31,205 nt of DNA from an uncultured Collinsella sp. (GTDB taxonomy: Bacteria > Actinomycetota > Coriobacteriia > Coriobacteriales > Coriobacteriaceae). The translations under genes were made by a program, and so were the position numbers. How positions within the stretch are numbered: the first letter of the stretch is position 1; every line of letters begins with the position of its first letter. Under the pieces are notes generated by a model. The model had not been told where the DNA came from. It searched no databases and was given only the letters and a program-made list of their open reading frames with translations. This document shows, piece by piece, positions 21,196 through 29,719 of this stretch. Where the stretch lies: assembly GCA_937958315.1 (NCBI GenBank), contig CALFGH010000006.1:1-31205 (forward strand). The letters run 5' to 3'.

Positions 21196-22659
21196 ATGCC
21201 GGATGCCAAACAGGAGAAGCCCAAGCGCAGATTCCATCTCCAGCTTCCCCATGTGTACACCATCGCGTTCATGCTGATCGTGTTCTTCGCGGTGCTCACA
21301 TGGATCGTCCCATCGGGTCAGTTCGACCGCCAGACCATTCAGACGGCCGCGGGCGAGCGAGAAGTCGCCGTAGCCGGAACGTACCAAGAGGTCGACAAGG
21401 TCTACACCGATTCGGAGACGGGGGAGACCGTCGATCTGCGACAGGGCATCGATGCCGTCCTGCAGGCTCCCGCCAAGGGCATTCAGGCTGCGGCCGATGT
21501 CGTCGCGTTCGTCCTGCTGATCGGCGGATCGTTCGCCATCGTCACCAAGACCAACGCCCTAAACGCCGGCATGAGCCGCGTGATCAAGAAGCTGAAGAAC
21601 AAGGACATCTTGATCATCCCCATCTCCATGATCCTGCTCTCGATCTGCGGCACCACGTTCGGCATGTCCGAGGAGGCGCTGCCGTTCTACGCGATCTTCA
21701 TCCCCATCATGCTGAGCATCGGGTATGACTCCATGACCGCGTTCATCATCTGCTTCCTCGGCCCCAACCTTGGTTACTGCGCATCCACTATTGATCCTTT
21801 CAACGTGCTGATCGCCCAGGGCGTTATCGGCATCGAGGGAAATCCCCAGCTTTGGCTCCGCGCCATCCTGTGGGTCATCTTCACCGCCGCGGGCATTTTC
21901 TGGGCCATGCGCTACGCGCGCCGCGTCAAGCTCGATCCCAAGTCCTCCATCACCTATGAGGACGATAAGCAGAAGCGCATCGAGTTCTCTGTCACCGATG
22001 CCTCTATCGAAGAGGAGTTCACGCTTCGCCACAAGCTCGTCCTCATTGATTTCGCGGTCGGCATGGGCGTTATCGTGTGGGGCCTCGTTACCCAGGGCTG
22101 GTATATGGACGAGATCTCCATGGTGTTCCTGGCCATGGGCCTTCTTGCCGGCATACTCGGCGGCCTGGACGAGAAGACCATTGCGGAGGAGTTCGTCCGC
22201 GGAATCGCCGACTTCGCCTACGCAGCCTGCATCATCGGCATCGCCCGCGGCATCCTGGTCGTCGCAGAGGGCGGAATGATCATCGACTCTATTCTTAACT
22301 GGCTCGTCGGACTCCTTGCGGGCGCTCCGTCCTTCATCTATACCACCTTCATGTACATCGTCCTCGGCCTGCTTTCGCTGCTGGTTCCTTCCAGCTCCGG
22401 CCTCGCTGCACTCACCATGCCCGTCATGGGCCCGCTGACCGAGCTTATGGGCCTCAATCCCGGGGCTGCCGTCACCGCTCTGCAGTTCGCGAACCAGACC
22501 GTCAACACCATCAGCCCCGTTGCGGGCATGACCGTCGCGGGTCTTGCCGTGGCGAAGATCTCCTTCGGGCAATGGTGGAAGACCATCTGGAAGTTCTTTA
22601 TCTTCATGGTTCTGTTCGGATTGGTCGCGACTGTGATCTCCGGCCTACTGCCGATGTAG
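21196..22659 (+). CDS. YfcC/DcuC-type membrane permease
   Basis: 487 residues, about 12 membrane segments, with family features of the YfcC/C4-dicarboxylate and arginine-ornithine exchanger group (LPHVYTIAFMLIVFFAVLTW and IVPSGQFDR at the N-terminus; FGMSEEALPFYAIFIPIM; LVPSSSGLAALTMPVMGPL). AGGAGG precedes ATG 21196. It is the first gene after the operator-flanked promoter and the transporter of the operon. E. coli uses an APC-type permease (FrlA) for fructoselysine. This family usually carries amino acids or dicarboxylates, so a glycated amino acid or peptide is a plausible cargo. Confidence 0.9.
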   Translation: MPDAKQEKPKRRFHLQLPHVYTIAFMLIVFFAVLTWIVPSGQFDRQTIQTAAGEREVAVAGTYQEVDKVYTDSETGETVDLRQGIDAVLQAPAKGIQAAADVVAFVLLIGGSFAIVTKTNALNAGMSRVIKKLKNKDILIIPISMILLSICGTTFGMSEEALPFYAIFIPIMLSIGYDSMTAFIICFLGPNLGYCASTIDPFNVLIAQGVIGIEGNPQLWLRAILWVIFTAAGIFWAMRYARRVKLDPKSSITYEDDKQKRIEFSVTDASIEEEFTLRHKLVLIDFAVGMGVIVWGLVTQGWYMDEISMVFLAMGLLAGILGGLDEKTIAEEFVRGIADFAYAACIIGIARGILVVAEGGMIIDSILNWLVGLLAGAPSFIYTTFMYIVLGLLSLLVPSSSGLAALTMPVMGPLTELMGLNPGAAVTALQFANQTVNTISPVAGMTVAGLAVAKISFGQWWKTIWKFFIFMVLFGLVATVISGLLPM

Positions 22660-22669
22660 GAGGTGCCCG

Positions 22670-24232
22670 GTGTTTGATCGTTCGCTAGTATTGCTGTCCC
22701 GCAGCATCTTTACCGGCCTTTCCGATGAACCGATCGACGGATATGTTTCGATTCGCGGTAATCGCATCGAATCCGTGGGCGCCTCTGATCGGGCTGCCGA
22801 ATATACTGCGCATGCGGACGAGGTTCGCGACCTTGGCTCCAGAACCGTCATGGCAGGCCTTGTCGACGTGCACACGTTCTTTACCGGCTGGGTGCTCCGT
22901 CGCATCGGCGCCGATCTTATCGATGCGACCTCGGCAGATGATGTTTTCACCGCGATGTCGAATTGGAAGGAGGAGCGGCCCCAGGCCCCTATGGCGTTGG
23001 GCATGAACCTTCCGGAGACCCTTATGGGTGACGACTTGGTTGATATGTTGGACGAGAAGTTCTCATCCACGCCTGCCGTCGCCTTTACTGCCGGCGCGGA
23101 GACCTGCGTGCTCAACTCCGCCGCATCTGCGCGCTATGGTTTTACGCCCGAGGCTTGCTATGCCGAGATGATTTGGCACCTTATGCGCGATTATCTACCT
23201 CTTCAGGAAGTCCGCGATGCGTATGGCGACTACATGACCATGCTTAACTCCCGTGGCGTCACCGCCATCAAGGAGATGTGCTTTGACGATTATTACGGAT
23301 TTGCGGACGAGATGTATCGCCGCGAGCAGGAAGGCGAACTTACGGTTAGGGTCGACATGATGAGCCAGCCCGTCGGGCATGGAGCCGACCTTGATTACGC
23401 CTGCTCGGCGCGCGACCGCTTCCAAGGAGACTTCGTCAGGTTCTCCGGCTTCAATCGCATGACCGATCGCGGCGTGTGGTGCGGCCTGGCCGAGATGATC
23501 GATCCCTACGAGGAGGGGGCCGATGCGGGTGCCGGCGGAAAGACCGTGGTCGAGGAGCCCGAATGGGACCTCATCTCTCGCGAGCTGTCCGAGATCGATG
23601 CCCAGGGATTCCGCTACTCCCTGCATTGCCAGGGGGATGGGGCCGTTCGCAAGACGATCGACCTGTATGAGCGGCTACCGCGTGATGAGTCGGGAAGGCT
23701 CGCTCGCAGGCATTCGATTACGGACCTTGAGAACTCCGATCCAGCTGACCTGGCGCGCATGGGCGCCATCGGCGGTATCTGCGAGGTCTATCCCCAGATC
23801 CTTACTCTTGATAAGCGCGAGGATTGCCTTTCGACCATGCGTCGCCAGATAGGAGAGAAGAGGCTCTCCCGCAGCTGGAACCGTCGCGCCATGGTGGATG
23901 GCGGATGTGTGCTGTGCTGCGGAACCGATCTTCCCCTCCTTATCCCGCATCTAGGAGATTCGATCTACAGCGCCTGCGGAGGGTACTTCGCCGACGGTTT
24001 GGACGTCAACCCGCAGAATACCGTTAGCGTTGCCGAGCTGCTGCGGGCATGGACTGCCGGGGGTTCCTACGATCTGGTTCGCGAGAACGATTTCGGCACC
24101 CTCGAGGCGGGCAAGCTCGCGGACATCTGCGTTTTGGACCGCGATGTGTTTGCGGTGGACCCCAAAGATGCCAGAGACATCCAGGTCTCGCTCACGCTGA
24201 GCGATGGTCGGGTCGTGTACGAAGATTGCTAG
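22670..24232 (+). CDS. YtcJ-like metal-dependent amidohydrolase
   Basis: 520 residues starting at GTG 22670, after AGGAGGTG. It has the amidohydrolase family 3 layout: N-terminal beta-sandwich, TIM barrel, then the C-terminal sandwich (FGTLEAGKLADICVLDRDVF). Motifs seen: GLVDVHTFF where relatives have GxxDxHxH, LHCQGDGAV, RRHSITDLE, and CGTDLPLLIPH. The second His of the HxH metal pair is missing (Phe), so metal binding may differ. It might remove an acyl, peptide or other group from an imported Amadori compound before FrlB/D act. That is inference from its place in the operon. Confidence 0.85.
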   Translation: MFDRSLVLLSRSIFTGLSDEPIDGYVSIRGNRIESVGASDRAAEYTAHADEVRDLGSRTVMAGLVDVHTFFTGWVLRRIGADLIDATSADDVFTAMSNWKEERPQAPMALGMNLPETLMGDDLVDMLDEKFSSTPAVAFTAGAETCVLNSAASARYGFTPEACYAEMIWHLMRDYLPLQEVRDAYGDYMTMLNSRGVTAIKEMCFDDYYGFADEMYRREQEGELTVRVDMMSQPVGHGADLDYACSARDRFQGDFVRFSGFNRMTDRGVWCGLAEMIDPYEEGADAGAGGKTVVEEPEWDLISRELSEIDAQGFRYSLHCQGDGAVRKTIDLYERLPRDESGRLARRHSITDLENSDPADLARMGAIGGICEVYPQILTLDKREDCLSTMRRQIGEKRLSRSWNRRAMVDGGCVLCCGTDLPLLIPHLGDSIYSACGGYFADGLDVNPQNTVSVAELLRAWTAGGSYDLVRENDFGTLEAGKLADICVLDRDVFAVDPKDARDIQVSLTLSDGRVVYEDC

Positions 24233-24240
24233 GAGAGGAG

Positions 24241-25107
24241 ATGCCCAGCATGGATTTAAACGCTTCCGCGCCCCGCCTGCGTCGCGAGCAGGTCGCCGGC
24301 ATGAACATTCACTACATCATGTGGTCGCTCGATTATTTCCTTGATGTTCAGCAGCGCCTTGGCTTCAAAACCATCGAGCTTTGGGCGGCCGAGCCGCACG
24401 TGACGCTGGACCACACGGGGTATTTCGAGGCCGACAAGCTTCGCCGCAAGATCGAGTCCCGCGGACTCTCCGGGAGCTCCCTGTGCCCGGAGAACGTGGT
24501 GTATCCGTGGCAGTACGCTGCCAGAAAGCCCCTCCACGCGCAGCGGAGCCTCGCTTACTTCAAGCACGGCATCGAGCTCGCCGAGGTGCTCGGCGCCCCG
24601 TATATGTCCATCAACTCCGGTTGGGGCGATTGGGACGAGGACCGCGAGGAAGCTTGGAAGCGCTCTGCCGAGCACTTGGCGATTCTTGCGGACTATGCCG
24701 GCGAGCACGGCGTGACCCTCTGCATGGAGAGCCTGAGGCCGGAAGAGAGCAACTTGGTGGTTACACTCGCGGATGCCAGGCGCATGCTTGACCAAGTAGC
24801 CAACCCGCACCTTACTCCAATGGTGGACACTACTGCTATGGGAGTCGCCGGCGAGAGCCTTGAAGAGTGGTTTGCCGAGTTTGGCGATGGTGCCATAAGG
24901 AACATGCACTTCATTGATGGCGACCCATACGGCCATCTGGTTTGGGGCGATGGAAAGCACAGCATGGACGATTTCGTGCGTGTCCTCAACGCGCATGGGT
25001 TCGAGGGCTATCTTGGCCAGGAGATCACCGATGGAAGGTATTTCGATGATCCCGCAGCAGCGGACCGGCGCAACATGGACGCCTTCGAGAGGTATTTTGT
25101 CGACTAG
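24241..25107 (+). CDS. frlC: Sugar-phosphate isomerase/epimerase, FrlC-like TIM barrel
   Basis: 288 residues if ATG 24241 is used; ATG 24250 (MDLNASAPRL) is as good because AGGAGAGGAG lies before both. It has the xylose-isomerase-like TIM barrel with metal ligands in LCMESLRPEES, MVDTTAM, MHFIDGD and LGQEIT. FrlC of E. coli (fructoselysine 3-epimerase, about 276 aa) has the same fold, size and operon setting. It would convert an epimer such as psicoselysine into the substrate of the kinase. It starts 9 nt after the amidohydrolase stop. Confidence 0.85.
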   Translation: MPSMDLNASAPRLRREQVAGMNIHYIMWSLDYFLDVQQRLGFKTIELWAAEPHVTLDHTGYFEADKLRRKIESRGLSGSSLCPENVVYPWQYAARKPLHAQRSLAYFKHGIELAEVLGAPYMSINSGWGDWDEDREEAWKRSAEHLAILADYAGEHGVTLCMESLRPEESNLVVTLADARRMLDQVANPHLTPMVDTTAMGVAGESLEEWFAEFGDGAIRNMHFIDGDPYGHLVWGDGKHSMDDFVRVLNAHGFEGYLGQEITDGRYFDDPAAADRRNMDAFERYFVD

Positions 25108-25170
25108 CGCGTAGCTCCCATTCGCGTGGGGCAGTCAACACGCTTGACGAGAAGACTTGCAGTAAACGTT

Positions 25171-25186
25171 GGCGGATTCGTCCGCC
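25171..25186 (+). promoter_or_regulatory. UUCG-capped hairpin before the SIS gene
   Basis: GGCGGA (25171-25176), TTCG loop, TCCGCC (25181-25186): a perfect 6-bp stem with the very stable UUCG tetraloop. It lies about 10 nt before the AAGGAAG ribosome site of the SIS gene. A role in processing or stability of the downstream message is likely; there is no T run. Confidence 0.55.
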
Positions 25187-25207
25187 GTATCGAAAGGAAG
25201 AATAACA

Positions 25208-26176
25208 ATGAACGCACATGATCTCATCGCCGACGCAATCGCCGAAAAGGGCGGTTTCGATAGCGTCTTCTGGGTTGCCTGCGGCGGCTCCCTCATCGAC
25301 CTGCTGCCCGCCCATGAGCTGCTTAAGCGCGAGGCGACTACGTTTGCCAGTGAGGCGTATACCGCCCGCGAGTTCGATATCATGCGTCCCAAGCGCCTGG
25401 GCGAAAAGTCCCTTGTTATCGCTTGCAGCCACTCCGGCAACACTCCCGAGGTAATCGATGCGTGCTCGATCGCCAAGGCGGCGGGCGCAACCGTTATCGC
25501 ACAGACCGACAACGCCGGCTCCGGCATCGATAACGGTGAGTGGACGTGCTGGGTATATCCGTGGGGCGAGGGAGTTCCGCAGGCGGAGGTACCCGCCGGC
25601 ATCTCTTTGGCTCTCGCTGCCGAGCTCTTGGATCAGCAGGAAGGTTATGCTGACCTTGCCGATATGTACGAAGGCATCGCCAAGATGGACCGGATCCTGC
25701 CTGCGGCTCGCGAGAAGGTCAACGCCGAACTTTGCGACCGTTTCGCTGCCCTGTGCCAGGACCACAAGTTCCTGTATATCTTGGGATCCGGTCCCGTGTT
25801 TAGCCAGACCTATGGCTTCGCTATCTGCTCGCTTATGGAGATGCAGTGGCAGAGCTGCGCCTATATCCACTCCGGCGAGTACTTCCACGGCCCCTTCGAG
25901 GTGACCGAGCCCGGAGTCTTCTACTTCCTGCAGATGTCTTCCAGTGAGTGCCGAGCCATGGATGAGCGCGCCCTCGCATTCCTCGAGACCCATACCGACA
26001 CTCTTATGGTGCTCGACGCCATGGAGTACGGCATGGACCAAGTACCGGCAAGCGTTCGCGCGTTCCTTGATCCAATCCTGTTCTACGCGATGAACTGTGA
26101 GCTGCGCTCCGCTCGCGGCAAGGTGTTCGACCATCACCCGGACGTGCGTCGTTACATGGGCATCGAGAAGTACTAG
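25208..26176 (+). CDS. frlB: SIS-domain deglycase, FrlB-like
   Basis: 322 residues with two SIS sugar-isomerase domains: the first has ACGGSLIDLL and CSHSGNTPEVIDA, the second ILGSGPVFSQTYGFA and SGEYFHGPFEV. The C-terminus (DHHPDVRRYMGIEKY) is like FrlB. FrlB splits fructoselysine 6-phosphate into glucose 6-phosphate and lysine. ATG 25208 follows AAGGAAG; the upstream in-frame ATG 25169 lies inside the spacer. Close relatives act on glucoselysine 6-phosphate or other amine-linked sugars, so the exact substrate is open. Confidence 0.85.
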   Translation: MNAHDLIADAIAEKGGFDSVFWVACGGSLIDLLPAHELLKREATTFASEAYTAREFDIMRPKRLGEKSLVIACSHSGNTPEVIDACSIAKAAGATVIAQTDNAGSGIDNGEWTCWVYPWGEGVPQAEVPAGISLALAAELLDQQEGYADLADMYEGIAKMDRILPAAREKVNAELCDRFAALCQDHKFLYILGSGPVFSQTYGFAICSLMEMQWQSCAYIHSGEYFHGPFEVTEPGVFYFLQMSSSECRAMDERALAFLETHTDTLMVLDAMEYGMDQVPASVRAFLDPILFYAMNCELRSARGKVFDHHPDVRRYMGIEKY

Positions 26177-26274
26177 CGATTTTAGAACGGGGCGCGAAGC
26201 GCGTTGAGACGTGCGAATCCTCGCGCCTCTTCTGCTCGCCGTAGCCACGGCGGTTTACCTGAATGGAGATAACC

Positions 26275-27147
26275 ATGGCAGCCTATCCTATAAGCGTGCT
26301 CGGCTTTGGAGACAACGTTGTCGATAAGTACGAGCATATCAAGACTATGTATCCCGGCGGCAACGCAGTCAACTTCGCCGTCTTCGCCAAGAAGCTCGGT
26401 GTCGATCGCAGCGCCTACATGGGAATCTTCGGATCAGATGAGGAGGCCGAGCACGTTATAGCATCGCTTGAGGACGAGGGCGTCGAGCTTCTTCGCTGCC
26501 AGCAGGTCCTGGGCGTCAACGGCGCCGCTCGCGTGACCGTTGACAAGACCGGGGACCGTATCTTCCTGGGCTCCAATGAAGGCGGCATACGTGGCGACAT
26601 GCGCTACGTGATAGACCGCTTCGCCGCCGAGTACGTCAGCGGCTTCGATTTGGTGCACAGCGGCAACTACTGCTTCACCGAGCGCGAGCTCCCCAAGATC
26701 AAGGCTGCCGGTGTGCCTATCAGCTTCGACTTCTCCGATGACTCCACCGACGAGTACTTCGAGCAGATTGCGCCATTTGTGACGTACGCCTTTATGTCCA
26801 TGGGCGACGCTTCCCTGGAGGATATCAAGGCGAAGCTCGAGTGGGTGAAGGCCCTTGGCCCTCAAATCGTATGCGCGTCGCGCGGGAGCAAGGGTTCCGT
26901 CGCCTATGACGGCGAAAACTTCTACGAGCAGGGCATCAAGCCCGTGGCGCCCGAGGAGCTCAAAGACGCTATGGCGGCCGGCGATTCACTGCTGACGGCG
27001 TTTTTGGTCACCTATCTTTCCAAGAAGAAGGCCGGCGAGTGCGGCGAGGCCGCAATTCGCGAGAGCTTGGACTTCGCTGCCGGTTTTGCGGCGCAGACCT
27101 GCAAGATCGAGGGCAGTTGGGGCCACCCGCTGGTCTACGAGAACTAG
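26275..27147 (+). CDS. frlD: PfkB-family kinase, FrlD-like
   Basis: 290 residues from ATG 26275 (GGAG at 26266). Ribokinase/PfkB motifs: substrate region PGGNAVNFAVFAKKLG and C-terminal DAMAAGDSLLTAFL, where Asp is the catalytic base; the usual GAGD reads AAGD. FrlD phosphorylates fructoselysine at the sugar 6-OH, giving the substrate of FrlB. It is the last gene of the operon, after a 98-nt spacer. Length is slightly above E. coli FrlD (about 261 aa). Confidence 0.85.
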   Translation: MAAYPISVLGFGDNVVDKYEHIKTMYPGGNAVNFAVFAKKLGVDRSAYMGIFGSDEEAEHVIASLEDEGVELLRCQQVLGVNGAARVTVDKTGDRIFLGSNEGGIRGDMRYVIDRFAAEYVSGFDLVHSGNYCFTERELPKIKAAGVPISFDFSDDSTDEYFEQIAPFVTYAFMSMGDASLEDIKAKLEWVKALGPQIVCASRGSKGSVAYDGENFYEQGIKPVAPEELKDAMAAGDSLLTAFLVTYLSKKKAGECGEAAIRESLDFAAGFAAQTCKIEGSWGHPLVYEN

Positions 27148-27159
27148 TTTTTTGTCGTG

Positions 27160-27183
27160 GCGGGGTGTCTTGGGGCGCCCCGC
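27160..27183 (+). terminator. Hairpin after the frl operon
   Basis: GCGGGG (27160-27165) pairs with CCCCGC (27178-27183); the self-complementary GGGGCGCCCC (27172-27181) gives an alternative fold. It lies 12 nt after the kinase stop; the T run is upstream rather than downstream, so it is an imperfect terminator. Confidence 0.4.
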
Positions 27184-27318
27184 ATTGCGTTGGGAGTCAA
27201 GATGTCCGTTCGTGCCTGCGCGGCAGGATTTTGCTGTGCCGATGTCTACCAGAATCTGGATCCCCTGGGTTGCATCCAAGGGGGCCTCTCAGGAGCGCTT
27301 CGAGGGGTGCTTCTTGAG

Positions 27319-27354
27319 TATATGAAGGCAAAAGGGATATGCAATCTTCATATA
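27319..27354. repeat. Inverted repeat
   Basis: TATATGAAG (27319-27327) pairs with CTTCATATA (27346-27354), an 18-nt loop between. AT-rich arms in GC-rich DNA; role unknown. Confidence 0.55.
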
Positions 27355-27429
27355 CGGCCTTCTTTTAGAGGGCGTTGTCCTTACTCTTTCATCTCCTTGC
27401 TTCTGGACATTTTGTCTATAGGCAAGAGT

Positions 27430-27447
27430 CCATGGTCGAGACCATGG
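27430..27447. repeat. 18-bp palindrome
   Basis: CCATGGTC-GA-GACCATGG is a perfect dyad with a 2-bp centre, of operator size. No promoter boxes were recognised around it. Confidence 0.5.
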
Positions 27448-27497
27448 TGAAGTTCTGCGGCTAGTAATTACTGCATCACATATCTGTTGTTACCTGA

Positions 27498-27522
27498 GAG
27501 GCTCGCTTTTGCGGGCCTCTTT
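27498..27522 (+). terminator. Intrinsic terminator
   Basis: GAGGCTCGC (27498-27506) pairs with GCGGGCCTC (27511-27519) with one G-T pair, followed by TTT. No protein gene precedes it closely. Confidence 0.6.
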
Positions 27523-27558
27523 GCGTTGCTATGGAGCCCTGGCCTGTCGATAAATAAC

Positions 27559-27588
27559 GCGCCCGCTTGCTGGGGAGCAAGCGGGCGC
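27559..27588 (-). terminator. Terminator of the pbpA-pknB operon
   Basis: A perfect 13-bp stem (GCGCCCGCTTGCT 27559-27571 with 27576-27588) and a 4-nt loop, followed on the minus strand by TTATTTAT. It lies about 50 nt past the pknB stop. Confidence 0.8.
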
Positions 27589-27640
27589 CGTTGAGCGAAT
27601 ATGTTTGCGGCCATAGCCGCTGCAGGTGATGGGTTGTCGA

Positions 27641-29587
27641 CTAGTTAGTCGTCGTGTCGGAATCGTCACTCGAGGCAGAGCCAGAAAGCGAAACCGTCAG
27701 CGTGATCGTGCTGTCGGTGGACTGCTTGCCAGTGGGGGAGACGCCCGTAACGGTGGCGTTTTCGTTGCCACTCACGGGGTTGCCGTTCTGATCGCAGTAA
27801 GCGATGTTGTAGAACCCGGCGTTGTTTAGCGCGGTAACGGCGGCGGAGATGCTCTTGCCGTACAGGTTGCCCGGAACGCTGGCCTTGCCGGACTTCTTGG
27901 CGATGACGACGGTGATCGTGGCGCCGGGCTTCTGCTTACCGCTGGGGTTCCAGCTAATGACGGTGCCCTCGGTGACGGAATCGTTCTCCTGGTAGCTCAC
28001 GTTGACGCCAAAACCTGCCATGTCGAGGGCATTGCGTGCCTGGGCCTCGGTCATGTCGGTCAGATCGGGGACGGAGGTGGTGTCAGGACCGCTGGAGACC
28101 TTATACGAGATGGTCGTGCCCTTCTCGACTTCCTTGCCGGCATCAGTGCCCTGCTCAAAGACCTGACCTTCTTCGGCCTCGTTGGCCTCCTCGGTTGCTT
28201 CGCCCTTGAGTCCCACGCTTGCCAGCGCGGCCTCGGCCTGGTCTTTGGTCAGGCCGACGAGCTGCGGAACCTCAACTTTCTCGGCGGGCTTGGGACCCTT
28301 GGAGATCACCAAGTTCACCTTGGTGCCCTTGGGCTTCTTAGTGTTGCCGTTGGGGGTCTGCTCGGCAACTTTGCCCTCATCGACATCGTCGTTGTAGCTT
28401 TGGTCGACGGTTCCGACCTCAAGGCCTGCCTCCTTGATCTGCTCGATAGCGGTCTGCTGGTCCTTGTTAAGCACATCGGGCACCGTAACCTGCTCGCCCC
28501 CAAAGAGTCCGGTGGCGAAGGCCACCACAACGCCAATCACGGCAATTGCGGCGACTACGGCGGCGATGATCTTGTTTTTGTTGGACTTGGGCTGATCGAC
28601 CTCGTAGGAGCCCGTGGAGCCCGAAGCGGCGCTGCGGGCGTTGTTCTGGCCGCTCACACCCGAGACGGGACGTACCATGGCGCGCGTCTGATCGGACAGC
28701 TCACGGGTCTTGGTGGCGCCCAGGTCGCCGGCGGCGCCAATGATGCGCGTGGGCTCGGAGACGTTGACGGCGCGGCCGGACAGGTAGTTGTTGAGCACCT
28801 GGCGCAGCTCGTCTGCCGTCTGGAAGCGGTTCGCCGGGTCCTTCTCCATGCACTTGAGGATAATGCGCTCCAAATCGGCATCGACGCCGGAGTTGATCTG
28901 GCTCGGCGGAACCGGCAGCTCGTTTACCTGCTTGAGCGCAACCGAGATGGCGTCGTCGCCGTCAAAGGGGACGCGACCGGTGGCGCACTCGTACATCACG
29001 ACGCCCAGGGAGTAGATATCCGAGGTGGGACCGAGGTCCTGACCGCGCGTTTGCTCGGGGCTTACGTAGTGGGCGGTGCCCAGCACATTGTTGTCCTGCG
29101 TGAGGTGGCTGTTCTTTGCGCGCGCGATGCCAAAGTCCATGACCTTGATGTTGCCGTCGGGCAGCACCATGATGTTTTGCGGCTTAATGTCGCGGTGGAT
29201 GATCTCGTGCTTGTGGGCGACCGAAAGCGCGGAGCTGATCTGCGAGCCGATCTGCGCGACCTTCTTGGGATCGAGGGCGCCGTGGCTCTTGATGCCGCTC
29301 TTAAGGTCGGTACCGCGCAGGTACTCCATGACGATGTAATAGGTATCTCCGTCCTTGCCCCAATCGTAGACGCCCACGATATAGGGGGAGGAAAGACCGG
29401 CTGCTGCCTGGGCCTCCTGCTTAAAGCGTGCGGCAAAGGTGGCGTCGCCGGCGTACTGCGGCAGCATGATCTTGACGGCAACCGTGCGGTCGAGGACCTG
29501 ATCTTGCGCACGGAAGACGGTCGCCATGCCGCCCGTTCCCACCTTATCCTTGAGGAGGTATCTTCCCCCGAGGACCCTCTGTTCCAT
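27641..29587 (-). CDS. pknB: Serine/threonine protein kinase with PASTA domains
   Basis: 648 residues. Kinase domain 1-270: Gly loop GTGGMATVF (17-25), Lys39, catalytic HRDIKPQN (131-138), DFG (151-153), activation segment GTAHYVSPEQ. A juxtamembrane stretch leads to one membrane helix (~340-361), then four extracellular PASTA repeats (~366-640) that sense muropeptides or lipid II. A Ser/Asp-rich tail ends it. PknB controls cell-wall synthesis and division. AGGAG lies just before ATG 29587. It follows pbpA by 132 nt, as in the conserved actinobacterial cluster. Confidence 0.96.
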   Translation of the reverse strand: MEQRVLGGRYLLKDKVGTGGMATVFRAQDQVLDRTVAVKIMLPQYAGDATFAARFKQEAQAAAGLSSPYIVGVYDWGKDGDTYYIVMEYLRGTDLKSGIKSHGALDPKKVAQIGSQISSALSVAHKHEIIHRDIKPQNIMVLPDGNIKVMDFGIARAKNSHLTQDNNVLGTAHYVSPEQTRGQDLGPTSDIYSLGVVMYECATGRVPFDGDDAISVALKQVNELPVPPSQINSGVDADLERIILKCMEKDPANRFQTADELRQVLNNYLSGRAVNVSEPTRIIGAAGDLGATKTRELSDQTRAMVRPVSGVSGQNNARSAASGSTGSYEVDQPKSNKNKIIAAVVAAIAVIGVVVAFATGLFGGEQVTVPDVLNKDQQTAIEQIKEAGLEVGTVDQSYNDDVDEGKVAEQTPNGNTKKPKGTKVNLVISKGPKPAEKVEVPQLVGLTKDQAEAALASVGLKGEATEEANEAEEGQVFEQGTDAGKEVEKGTTISYKVSSGPDTTSVPDLTDMTEAQARNALDMAGFGVNVSYQENDSVTEGTVISWNPSGKQKPGATITVVIAKKSGKASVPGNLYGKSISAAVTALNNAGFYNIAYCDQNGNPVSGNENATVTGVSPTGKQSTDSTITLTVSLSGSASSDDSDTTTN

Positions 29588-29719
29588 TCCTGCTCCTAAC
29601 TAACTTATTCGCTCAACGATGTGTGTAGTACCAAATCTATGGCCGCTGGGGCCGCGTGGCGCCTTGCCGCTAGCTCATCGGCCGCGGCGCGTCCCAAGTA
29701 TCCGCTTCGATCACGGGCA

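Larger units (their letters stand above)
27148..27640. other. Gene-free, hairpin-rich intergenic region
   Basis: Nearly 500 bases between the convergent frl operon and pknB. It contains the hairpins at 27160-27183, 27319-27354, 27430-27447, 27498-27522 and 27559-27588. No protein gene is supported. The number of hairpins and a terminator at 27498 with no gene before it suggest a possible small RNA between about 27300 and 27522. Confidence 0.5.

Noticed and set aside
27157..27450. 97-codon frame between frlD and pknB
   Set aside because: It crosses several hairpins, has no ribosome site and no protein-like pattern.
28400..29599. 399-codon plus-strand frame
   Set aside because: Antisense to the kinase domain of pknB, whose motifs are complete.
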